Assembly: GCF_019722725.1 (NCBI RefSeq)
Contig: NZ_CP077941.1
Coordinates: 1,922,001-1,986,000, forward strand
Direction of reading: 5' to 3'
Source of the DNA: Vreelandella profundi
GTDB lineage: Bacteria > Pseudomonadota > Gammaproteobacteria > Pseudomonadales > Halomonadaceae
DNA: 64,000 bases
Shown here: in pieces, positions 9,170-18,444 of the stretch
Numbering within the stretch: position 1 is the stretch's first letter
Layout of the letters: every line of letters starts with the position of its first letter
Notes under the pieces: generated by a model
The model's input: the letters and a program-made list of their open reading frames with translations, nothing else
Told to the model about the DNA's origin: nothing
Database searches by the model: none
Position numbers and translations under genes: made by a program

Positions 9170-10108
9170 GTGACCACCCTGCATCGAAATGAAAAAAGCC
9201 GAGCTAAGCCTGTTGGCAAAGGCCTACACCCGAAGAATCTACACAACCAAGGCTATGATTTCCCAGCGCTCGTAAAAAGCCACCCTGCTCTAGCCCCCCA
9301 TGTAAAACCGAATGCTCATGGCAAGCTTTCTATCGATTTCGCAGACCCTTTGGCAGTTAAAACGCTTAACGCCGCGTTATTAAACCGCTACTACAATATT
9401 GCCGATTGGGATATTCCAGATGGCGCGCTTTGCCCTCCCATCCCAGGCAGGGCTGACTATATCCATTACATGGCCGATTTAATTGGGCTTGAGCGCGAAC
9501 AGCCCAGCATCAAGCTGCTCGATATAGGAACGGGGGCGAATGGCATCTACCCGCTACTGGCCTGCCAAATTTACGACTGGCAGTGTGTGGGTAGTGACAT
9601 TAACGCTCAATCGCTTGAGAACGTAGCCACGATTATCACCCGCAACCCCACGCTCAAAGATCGCTTCACGCTGCGCACGCAGCACGATAAAAACCATATG
9701 TTTGAAGGTATCATTCAAGCTGGGGAGTTCTTTGACGTCAGCGTATGCAACCCACCCTTCCATGCTTCCCTTGATGAAGCACTGAAAGGCAGCCAGCTTA
9801 AGCTCAACAACCTGGCGCGTAGTCGCGGTGAGCAAAAAGCAAAAACCAACTCTCCCACTTTGAATTTTGGTGGGATGGGGGCAGAGCTTTGGTGTAAGGG
9901 AGGCGAACAGCTGTTTCTTAAAAAGCTAATAAAAGAAAGCCAAGTGTATTCAACTCAATGCCGCTGGTTTAGCAGCCTGGTTTCAAAAGCCGACAATGTA
10001 AAACCTGCCACGAAGTTGATGCGTAAGCTCGGTGCCGTTGATATACGGGAAATAGAGATGACGCAGGGAAATAAGATGACGAGGATATTGGCCTGGACAT
10101 TCATCTGA
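9170..10108 (+). CDS. rlmF: 23S rRNA (adenine(1618)-N6)-methyltransferase RlmF
   Basis: SAM-dependent methyltransferase that modifies A1618 of 23S rRNA. The 312-residue protein matches the family throughout: NWDIPDG-like (DWDIPDG), CPPIPGRADYIHYMADL, a SAM-binding LLDIGTGANGIYPL loop, the catalytic NPPFH motif near residue 194, and LNFGGMGAELWCKGGE. The start codon is GTG. The 3' end abuts the degenerate integron: an IS-like fragment begins 24 bases past the stop. Confidence 0.94.
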   Translation: MTTLHRNEKSRAKPVGKGLHPKNLHNQGYDFPALVKSHPALAPHVKPNAHGKLSIDFADPLAVKTLNAALLNRYYNIADWDIPDGALCPPIPGRADYIHYMADLIGLEREQPSIKLLDIGTGANGIYPLLACQIYDWQCVGSDINAQSLENVATIITRNPTLKDRFTLRTQHDKNHMFEGIIQAGEFFDVSVCNPPFHASLDEALKGSQLKLNNLARSRGEQKAKTNSPTLNFGGMGAELWCKGGEQLFLKKLIKESQVYSTQCRWFSSLVSKADNVKPATKLMRKLGAVDIREIEMTQGNKMTRILAWTFI

Positions 10109-10131
10109 GGCGTTTTTGAGGTGACGGATGA

Positions 10132-10204
10132 GCATGCTGATCACTCTTCGTCTGTTTTCCCCTACCAAAACCTAGGCATCAGCTGGGTTTTCTACAGCCT
10201 CAAC
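10132..10204 (-). mobile_element. IS1182-like left-end fragment, copy 1
   Basis: About 73 bases closely match the stretch at 11052-11119, in the same orientation. Shared blocks include TTCTACAGCCTCAAC, TACCAAAAC and GCATGCTGA. In copy 2 this stretch leads straight into a transposase start codon, so it is read as the 5' end of an insertion sequence. Here the match stops right at the ATGC, and rlmF flanking DNA follows. Its outer end coincides exactly with the attC core at 10198-10204. Confidence 0.65.
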
Positions 10205-10255
10205 GCTATACACAGTGGTGCGCTTTAGCGCATCCACTACTGTGGCTTGTTAAGC
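10198..10255 (-). other. attC-like site after higBA (58 bp)
   Basis: Bounded on the minus strand by GCTTAAC (10249-10255) and GTTGAGG (10198-10204). The arms between them fold into an imperfect hairpin: CACAGTGGTGCGC pairs with GCGCA-T-CCAC-TAC-TGTG across a TTTA loop, leaving unpaired bases on one arm, as attC sites have. The higA stop codon lies inside the GCTTAAC core. At 58 bp it matches the short class of attC sites. The GTTGAGG end departs from GTTRRRY at its last base. Confidence 0.7.
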
Positions 10256-10543
10256 TGCTTCGAAATCTAGCGGATGAATATCGTCCAAATTCAGTGTGCT
10301 GCGGGCTACCCAAAGATCGTACATATCTTGCATCGCAAGCCAGCTTTCGGGAGAGCGGCCGACCACTTTTGAAAGCCGCAGAGACATCTCAGGGCTTACG
10401 CCACTATCTTTCTTAAGAAGCCGAGACAGAGTAGAAGGCGAGACACCGAGACTTGAGGCTAGCCGACGTGAACTAATGCCAAAAGGCTCCAAATATATAT
10501 CCCGGATGAACTCACCAGGATGCGGGGGATTATGCATGATCAT
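10250..10543 (-). CDS. higA: HigA antitoxin, XRE/HTH family
   Basis: A 97-residue antitoxin of the HigA addiction-module family. MHNPPHPGEFIRDIYLEPFGIS followed by a Cro/C1-type helix-turn-helix (LASSLGVSPSTLSRLL, about residues 28-45) is diagnostic. It neutralises HigB and represses the operon. Its ATG overlaps the higB stop as ATGA (10541-10545 region), the toxin-first order usual for higBA. The stop codon lies within the adjoining attC core, so the pair makes up the coding part of an integron cassette. Confidence 0.93.
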   Translation of the reverse strand: MIMHNPPHPGEFIRDIYLEPFGISSRRLASSLGVSPSTLSRLLKKDSGVSPEMSLRLSKVVGRSPESWLAMQDMYDLWVARSTLNLDDIHPLDFEAA

Positions 10544-10821
10544 CAGTGATAATCCTCGTAACCAAGTATGTAAGCGTTGCCGTCACGAAATTCAAACGTC
10601 AGGCGCCAATTGCCATTGACCCAAACTGACCATCGCCCTTTGTCTGTACCTTTCAGTACGTGCAGCCGGAAGCCCGGGATATCCATGTCATCCACTGACA
10701 CTGCAGTATCAAGGGCAGCAAGCTGCATGCGCAGTTTTTTGGCATGATCAGCCTGTATACCTGACGCGCTACCCGTCGAGTAGAATCGTTTCAGCCCTTT
10801 GTGACGGAATGATTTAATCAT
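10543..10821 (-). CDS. higB: HigB mRNA interferase toxin
   Basis: A 92-residue RelE-superfamily toxin that cleaves mRNA on the ribosome. It starts MIKSFRHKGLKRFY and ends WRLTFEFRDGNAYILGYEDYH, the HigB hallmark, with the IPGFRLHVLKG and GRWSVWVNGNWRLTF strands in between. The frame stays open upstream to 11055 through an insertion-sequence remnant, but the HigB fold begins at 10821. A good promoter places the transcript start at or one base before that ATG. That implies a leaderless message; no Shine-Dalgarno is visible. Confidence 0.92.
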   Translation of the reverse strand: MIKSFRHKGLKRFYSTGSASGIQADHAKKLRMQLAALDTAVSVDDMDIPGFRLHVLKGTDKGRWSVWVNGNWRLTFEFRDGNAYILGYEDYH

Positions 10822-10827
10822 TGCACA

Positions 10828-10856
10828 ATAGTAGCACGATGCGCACCACGCAACAA
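10828..10856 (-). promoter_or_regulatory. higBA promoter within the cassette
   Basis: On the minus strand, TTGTTG (-35, 10851-10856) and TACTAT (-10, 10828-10833) are separated by 17 bases. The expected transcription start is at 10821-10822, essentially the A of the higB ATG. Cassette toxin-antitoxin genes commonly carry their own promoter, so they do not rely on the integron promoter. Confidence 0.65.
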
Positions 10857-10890
10857 TAAGTGAGCGCCTAAGCTCAGTTTCGAAGGAGGG

Positions 10891-11119
10891 TCCGGTCGCA
10901 TCGTTGCGATACTTGGGATGGAAAACCGACAAATCCAATTTATGCTCGATCAGATAATGCACCGCGTATTCAAAAATGCCTGGCTGGAGCTTGTCTTGAT
11001 AGTTGATCACGACCATTGCGCTCTGATCGTGATTATAGGGGTTGAAGCGCGGCATGCTGACCACTCCCCTTGATCTTACCAAAACTTAGGCGTCAGCGGA
11101 GTTTTTCTACAGCCTCAAC
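10891..11119 (-). mobile_element. IS1182-like left end with transposase N-terminal fragment, copy 2
   Basis: An IS left end (11052-11119) leads into a transposase reading frame from ATG 11055. Its first ~55 residues (MPRFNPYNHDQSAMVVINYQ, then LIEHKLDLSVFHPKYRNDATG) match the N-terminus of IS1182-family transposases as I recall them. The match ends near 10891. The frame then continues without a stop through the higB promoter region into higB, a chance in-frame fusion of 170-odd residues. No catalytic domain remains. The family name is from memory. Confidence 0.75.
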
Positions 11120-11205
11120 GCAAAGCTAAGCGGCGAGCGAATGCGAGTCCACAGCCCGCCGCGTAGCGGTAAATTTAGGGCTTATGCTTCAGCGACTTGT
11201 TAATT
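11113..11205 (-). other. attC-like site after the membrane/coiled-coil cassette (93 bp)
   Basis: On the minus strand it is bounded by AATTAAC (11199-11205) and GTTGAGG (11113-11119). The inner boxes pair as GCTT-C-AGC with GCTAAGC, leaving one extrahelical base, a typical attC feature, and GC-rich arms fill the middle. The cassette gene's TAG stop is two bases before the AATTAAC core. The GTTGAGG core is also the outer end of the IS fragment. Confidence 0.68.
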
Positions 11206-11206
11206 T

Positions 11207-11788
11207 CTAACTAGGCTTAAGTGAATATTTCTCAACTAGCTCAGGTTCAATCACATGAGAAGATAGCTGCATATAAGCAACTGCGTATTCATTACATTTT
11301 TCAACAATTTCAATCATTTCGAGTTTATGGAAATCTTCAGAGCCAAATTTTGCAGCCATCGAAAAATCTGCACATAACTCAAAGAACTCCTGAGCTTCAC
11401 CCATAATTTTATTTATATACGGAATATAATCTGGGAAATACAACTGAATTAAAATGTGGACCTTATTCACCCGGCTATCAATACTCATCAACAACTGACT
11501 CATTTCCGATGCCGTATAGTTTTTACTGAAATTATTAAACCAGCTATCAAAAACGTCTTCGACACGAGCTATATCTAAAACTTGAATATTAATAGCTTCA
11601 ATTAGCTCTTCTTTTTTCTTTAATCTTAACTCTTTATCTTTAAGTGCAACTTCATGCTTATGAGCCATTTTCTGACGCCAATCCAACCATAGTTGACTCA
11701 ATATGACTGCGAATATTGCCAATATACCAGTACTTAATGTGGCTATGGATTGATTTGCCTCTAAATATGTAAATAGTTCTTTAAACAA
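11207..11788 (-). CDS. Cassette-encoded membrane/coiled-coil protein of unknown function
   Basis: A 193-residue protein without a family I recognise. One hydrophobic segment near the N-terminus (about residues 16-34, TLSTGILAIFAVILSQLWL) is followed by a charged, probably coiled-coil stretch (about 38-66, rich in Lys and Glu), then a helical C-terminal domain. The topology suggests a single-pass inner-membrane protein. The gene is clearly AT-richer than the surrounding chromosome and sits between two attC-like sites, so it is a gene cassette. It starts at ATG 11788, about 35 bases past the preceding attC. Confidence 0.75.
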   Translation of the reverse strand: MFKELFTYLEANQSIATLSTGILAIFAVILSQLWLDWRQKMAHKHEVALKDKELRLKKKEELIEAINIQVLDIARVEDVFDSWFNNFSKNYTASEMSQLLMSIDSRVNKVHILIQLYFPDYIPYINKIMGEAQEFFELCADFSMAAKFGSEDFHKLEMIEIVEKCNEYAVAYMQLSSHVIEPELVEKYSLKPS

Positions 11789-11822
11789 CCTAGCACCTCA
11801 AAACCTTAAGGAAAAAAAAAGA

Positions 11823-11926
11823 AATTAACGCCCGGCTTACCGAGCAAATTTTTGTTGGCGGCTTTTGTGCATATTTTGCACAAAAGGTGGCGGCGAAAAT
11901 TTGTCCGGTGCAGCCGTTTGTTAGGA
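11823..11926 (-). other. attC-like site after the HEPN cassette (104 bp)
   Basis: The cores are TCCTAAC (11920-11926 on the minus strand) and GTTAATT (11823-11829). CGGCT/AGCCG and TACCG/CGGTG pair with one extrahelical C between them. A long inner palindrome built on TTTTGTGCA/TGCACAAAA and CAAATTTT/AAAATTTG completes the fold. This is the architecture of long attC sites such as Vibrio cassette repeats. The HEPN gene's TAA lies inside the TCCTAAC core. Confidence 0.78.
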
Positions 11927-12394
11927 GTTGGCTGCACGAACCAACCCACCTTCGTGTTCTTTGCACCAAATATTTACAACCTTGGCACAGTTGAGCATGG
12001 CCTCTGGTGGGAAATGCGTAACAACTTCACCGTATCGAATTTCATTGGGGTACACAGAGCCACCAGCGAGGCTAGAATCTAGCAACTTGCCTACAGTGCC
12101 ATTTGCTATGTTTGGCACAACTTCTTTACTACGAATAGAGGTTGCTCTCTGGTTTGTGCCAGTGATTTTACAAGTACCGATGACATTAAGCAGATCATCG
12201 AGTTTATGTGAGTGCTTTTTAAGTTCATCTGGCCTATAGCCACAGCTCTCCAATAGAGCTTTTAGGCTAATCTCACACGAGAGACAACTTAAATATAATA
12301 TGGCTCTGCCTGCTTCCTCTTTCTCAGAAGAACTATGAAAAATTGCTTCAGCTGATTCGATAAGCCTTTCTGAAAATTCTAAACTATATTCCAT
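11921..12394 (-). CDS. HEPN-like protein, first integron cassette
   Basis: A 157-residue helical protein. The stretch LSCLSCEISLKALLESCGY followed by HSHKLDDLL resembles HEPN-domain proteins, which often act in RNase-type toxins, abortive infection or nucleotidyltransferase pairs. RPDELKKH fits the loose R-X4-6-H pattern, but its placement does not prove RNase activity. The gene starts 13 bases after the presumed attI junction (GTTAGGA, 12407-12413) and its stop lies inside the next attC core. It is therefore the first, and potentially best expressed, cassette. No partner nucleotidyltransferase is nearby. Confidence 0.75.
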   Translation of the reverse strand: MEYSLEFSERLIESAEAIFHSSSEKEEAGRAILYLSCLSCEISLKALLESCGYRPDELKKHSHKLDDLLNVIGTCKITGTNQRATSIRSKEVVPNIANGTVGKLLDSSLAGGSVYPNEIRYGEVVTHFPPEAMLNCAKVVNIWCKEHEGGLVRAANS

Positions 12395-12406
12395 GCTATG
12401 AAAGAG

Positions 12407-12413
12407 TCCTAAC
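12407..12413 (-). other. Presumed attI/first-cassette junction
   Basis: GTTAGGA on the minus strand lies 13 bases upstream of the first cassette gene, on the integrase side. It matches the GTTRRRY core used for cassette insertion except at the last base. An imperfect palindrome (GCGCGT...ACGCGC, about 12422-12452) lies next to it. The attI limits cannot be set from sequence alone. Confidence 0.5.
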
Positions 12414-12611
12414 AGGTATTAGACAGCGCGTCCTATGATTGGGCGAACGCGCCAGCATGTTTACTTAGCAAATGTAGCCCACCTGTTCGCATATAACCAC
12501 ATGATTTTAAATTAAATTAAATTAAATTAATATTAATTAGGCTGTATTTTCACAATTCGCACGCTTGCGCGTTTAGCCAAACTCAATAAAACTGTACATC
12601 CATACACCATC
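12414..12611. promoter_or_regulatory. Integron control region: candidate Pc promoter, AT-rich pentamer tract, integrase promoter
   Basis: This gene-free stretch separates the dead integrase from the cassettes. On the minus strand, TTGTGA (12550-12555) and TATTAA (12527-12532), spaced 17 bases, make a plausible cassette promoter Pc. Its -10 overlaps a run of about five TTAAA/TTAAT pentamers (about 12506-12540). Pointing the other way, the integrase promoter should lie near 12565-12590, just before the LexA box. Confidence 0.5.
12592..12607 (+). promoter_or_regulatory. LexA (SOS) box upstream of intI remnant
   Basis: CTGT-N8-ACAC (N8 = ACATCCAT) departs from the gammaproteobacterial LexA consensus CTGT-N8-ACAG at one base. 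It ends 4 bases before the likely intI ATG at 12612. LexA control of intI is established for Vibrio and class 1 integrons. Its survival here supports the reading of the adjacent pseudogene as a former SOS-regulated integrase. Confidence 0.72.
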
Positions 12612-13136
12612 ATGGTCGATGACCAAATGGATATGCAAAACAACCCACCGAAGCTAATGAATCGTGTCAAGGCAGTGATGCGGGTAAAGCACTACAGCCC
12701 ACGTACTGAAAAAGCCTACTGTTATTGGATACGCTAATTCATTCGCTATCATGGCATACGTCACCCTGCCACTATGGGCCCTTTTGGGGTGCAGGCTTTT
12801 CTTAAGCACCTTGCCGTTGAGCGATACGTAGCAGCAACGCTGAATCAAGCGCTTAACGCACTTGTATTCCTCTATCGCCATGTACTCAATAAGCCACTGG
12901 GCGATATTGGCACTTTTTCCCGAGCTAAACGCCCACGTCGACTACCCATTATGCTATTAAACCAGTTATCTGGCTCGATACATCTAAATGGCTATTTTGA
13001 TGTATGGCTCGGGGCTGCGGCTCATCGAAACATGCCGTGTGCGCTGGATCGTAAGTATCCAAACGCGGGTATTTCCTTGGGCTGGCAATGGCTGCTTCCT
13101 GCAAGCCGCCCATGCTGTGATAATGCCGTTGTATAA
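12612..13136 (+). pseudogene. intI: Integron integrase (IntI-type tyrosine recombinase), inactivated
   Basis: Translation from ATG 12612 gives VMRVKHYSPRTEKAYCYWIR, an in-frame TAA (12735-12737), then FIRYHGIRHPATMG and onward to KRPRRLPIMLLNQ: the SAM-like N-terminal domain of integron integrases. The catalytic core survives as scraps. LMYGSGLRLIETCRVR reads in the +1 frame near 13000-13050. ALDRKYPNAG, the patch specific to integron integrases, follows back in the first frame. About 80 residues between them are missing, as are the second Arg box and the nucleophilic Tyr. One nonsense codon, frame changes and a deletion make it non-functional. Confidence 0.88.
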
Positions 13137-13348
13137 AAGCGTTGCCTCTGGGGCCAACAGTTTGTTGGTTGCATTGGCCTAGTACCGCTCTTCGCTCGTT
13201 ACCACGCACTACATGATGTGGTTGTGCATTTAGTGGCACCAATTCTCCCCCGTGCGTAAAAATCTCTTCCTTTTGCTACATAACACGTTGCTGCTAGCCT
13301 TCTGCCGTAAATCCGATTAGCCTGCTAATTCATTACTAAGGGTTTGAC
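13137..13348. other. Gene-free stretch after the intI remnant
   Basis: About 210 bases with no supportable gene. Short decayed integrase-like residues may run on to about 13150. No terminator or attC-like structure was recognised. The end holds the ribosome-binding region of the next gene (AAGGG before ATG 13349). Confidence 0.4.
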
Positions 13349-14662
13349 ATGCAAGAGACAACTTCATGGCAGCGCTTGGCAGGCGTGCTGATTCTGCTTA
13401 GTTTAATTGCACAAATTATTGGTTTTACTGACTGGCTTTCCACCGCACACGCGGTGAGCTATTTGCTATGGGCGGCGGTTGTGTTGCTGTGGCGAGATAT
13501 TCCGAGACGCTCAAGGCTTCAGGCGGGCGTACTTATCGCGCTTGGTGTGCTGATGTTGTTAGTAGCAAGGTTTGTGTACGGTGCGGAGATAGATTGGCCC
13601 AGCATGTTGCAAGGCAACATTTTTGTGGTCTCGATGCTGGTGGGGGTTAGCTTTATCTCTCTGATTGGTAAGCAAGGCAATAAAGGGGCGACGGGGCAGC
13701 GGGTAACCGGTGCTGGCGGTGTGCTGAGAACGTGGTTGGGCGTTCACTTCCTGGGTACCATCTTAAATCTATCGACGGTGTTGATGGTGGGCGACAAATT
13801 GGCCCGCCGTGGGCCGCTCACGACACCGCAGTTATTAGCACTCAACCGAGGTCTTTCCAGTGCGGCACTGTGGTCACCGTTTTTTGCCTCCATGGGGCTT
13901 GTCCTCGCACTGGTGCCGGACGTTCAGTACGCGCAAATTGCCATCGTAGGGTTTCCTCTGGCGATGCTATCAGGGCTACTCACCACGCTGGAGCTAAAAC
14001 GCCGCTTTGATTTAACCGAAGTCGATGGCTTTTCTCTAGCGCCAAGCAGTTTGATGATGCCTGTGGTCATGGCGTTACTGGTGATGCTATTTCACTTCTT
14101 GCTCACACCAACCCTTTCCATCATCAGCATTATCACTTTCCTGCTGCCCTGCGTGGCGGTGCTGAGCAACCTACGCGATGGGCCGCGCTTTACTCTGCGG
14201 CGCATTCTTCAGCACACCACTACCCGACTACCCGCCATGCGCGGTGAGCTTTCACTGTTTTTAGCGGCAGGACTTTTGACGATTGGACTTTCGACACTGG
14301 TAACGGCAGTGGCAGGCAGCGACTGGACACTCTTCGCACGCTTTGGCACACCGCAAGCAATGATCAGCTTTGCGGCGATTACCTTAAGCGCATTAGCGGG
14401 CTTGCATCCGATTATTGGCGTGTCGGTGCTGGCGTCAATGCTCAATTTACACAATGGCGAGCAGACCCTGTTTGCGTTTGTCGCATTAAGCTCGTGGGCA
14501 GTAGGCACTAGCGTAGGGCCACTTTCAGGCATCAATCTATCGCTACAAGGCCGCTACGGTGTGAGTGGCTATCGTATGATGAAAAACAATCTTCCCTATG
14601 CTGCGGTGATGAGCCTGCTTTCGCTAGGGGCGATTGCAGGCATCAGCTTGATGGTTATTTAG
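13349..14662 (+). CDS. Polytopic inner-membrane protein of unknown function
   Basis: A 437-residue protein with about eleven or twelve hydrophobic segments across its whole length and no long soluble domain. It has the look of an ion- or solute-transporter. A small-residue motif near the C-terminus, SSWAVGTSVGPLSGINLSLQ, could line a substrate path. I do not recognise the family. AAGGG lies 7-8 bases before the ATG. It ends 4 bases short of the convergent zinc-ribbon gene. Confidence 0.75.
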   Translation: MQETTSWQRLAGVLILLSLIAQIIGFTDWLSTAHAVSYLLWAAVVLLWRDIPRRSRLQAGVLIALGVLMLLVARFVYGAEIDWPSMLQGNIFVVSMLVGVSFISLIGKQGNKGATGQRVTGAGGVLRTWLGVHFLGTILNLSTVLMVGDKLARRGPLTTPQLLALNRGLSSAALWSPFFASMGLVLALVPDVQYAQIAIVGFPLAMLSGLLTTLELKRRFDLTEVDGFSLAPSSLMMPVVMALLVMLFHFLLTPTLSIISIITFLLPCVAVLSNLRDGPRFTLRRILQHTTTRLPAMRGELSLFLAAGLLTIGLSTLVTAVAGSDWTLFARFGTPQAMISFAAITLSALAGLHPIIGVSVLASMLNLHNGEQTLFAFVALSSWAVGTSVGPLSGINLSLQGRYGVSGYRMMKNNLPYAAVMSLLSLGAIAGISLMVI

Positions 14663-14666
14663 CAGA

Positions 14667-15188
14667 TCACGTTTCGATAATTTTATTAGGGAAGCGGTAG
14701 AAATAACGATGGCCACACTCATGACAGGGCTCTAGGCGCGCCACGGTGGGCAGCGTGACCTGGGCATCGCAATGTACGCAGGCCATTAAGCCGGGTGCGG
14801 CCATTTCGCCTTCGCAGTAATCGGCGCGGGCTGCTTCTAAATCATCCTCGAAGCGTTCACGGTCCACTACGCTGCGATCGGCAACTGACAGCAGTGATTC
14901 CGCTACGCGCCGGGAAAGGCCGTCCAGGTCGATACCTAGCCAGCTGGCTACCTGCTTACCGGTATCGGCCATGTAGTAGCGCATGTCTTTCAAATCGCGC
15001 TCTACCCAGGCTCGCAGCAGGGCTAGCTCGTCTTTGGTGTATTCTTCAAGGTCTGATTCGAATTCAACCGCATCGTCCAAATCCTTCTGTAAGTTTTGCC
15101 AAGTTAGCTCGTTAGCGCCTCCCTGCATCCGCTCTAACAGTCGTTCGTAGCCTTCGCGTAGGCGGTTGTCATTCTGATGTTCACTCAT
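14667..15188 (-). CDS. Zinc-ribbon protein of the YbeL/DUF1451 family
   Basis: A 173-residue cytoplasmic protein. A charged helical N-terminal region (about 1-125) is followed by a C-terminal zinc ribbon with two CxxC knuckles (ACVHCDA and CHECGHRYFYRFP). Size, layout and position divergent from leuS match E. coli ybeL, which holds the same place. The function of the family is not established. The start codon is preceded by AGGAGAGGCACC-like sequence. Confidence 0.82.
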   Translation of the reverse strand: MSEHQNDNRLREGYERLLERMQGGANELTWQNLQKDLDDAVEFESDLEEYTKDELALLRAWVERDLKDMRYYMADTGKQVASWLGIDLDGLSRRVAESLLSVADRSVVDRERFEDDLEAARADYCEGEMAAPGLMACVHCDAQVTLPTVARLEPCHECGHRYFYRFPNKIIET

Positions 15189-15259
15189 GGTGCCTCTCCT
15201 TTTGTCGACGCATGCAGTTTCCTATCATCGGCTTACCGTTCAAGGATACACCTGCATAG

Positions 15260-18440
<3,181 letters not shown>

Positions 18441-18444
<4 letters not shown>

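Larger units (their letters stand above)
10132..13136. mobile_element. Degenerate chromosomal integron: broken intI plus three-cassette array
   Basis: The block has the classic integron plan. An integron integrase gene, now dead, runs on the plus strand from 12612. A divergent cassette array runs on the minus strand below 12413. Three cassettes are visible: a HEPN-like gene, a membrane/coiled-coil gene and higBA. Each is followed by an attC-like imperfect palindrome bounded by RYYYAAC/GTTRRRY-like cores. Stop codons fall in or beside these cores, as in true cassettes. Two IS1182-like fragments lie inside the array. Boundaries are approximate; the left limit is the IS fragment after rlmF. Confidence 0.82.

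Noticed and set aside
9983..10168. Minus-strand frame of 61 codons covering the end of rlmF and IS copy 1
   Set aside because: Its start lies in the IS fragment and most of it is antisense to the conserved rlmF 3' end; no homology was seen.
11055..11082. Upstream GTG/TTG-type extension of the transposase fragment (MVRSRGVVS)
   Set aside because: It reads through the IS left end ahead of the recognised transposase start MPRFNPYN and is not conserved coding.
11113..11926. CRISPR-like array in the repeats between 10.1 and 12.4 kb
   Set aside because: The repeats are few, of different length and sequence, and bracket coding cassettes; they fit attC sites.
12774..13136. Independent gene starting at ATG 12774
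   Set aside because: It is the continuation of the intI pseudogene after the TAA at 12735 and lacks the frame for the core motif LMYGSGLRL.
12654..13242. Minus-strand frames of 75 and 97 codons across the intI remnant
   Set aside because: They are antisense to recognisable integrase sequence, with no ribosome-binding site or family.
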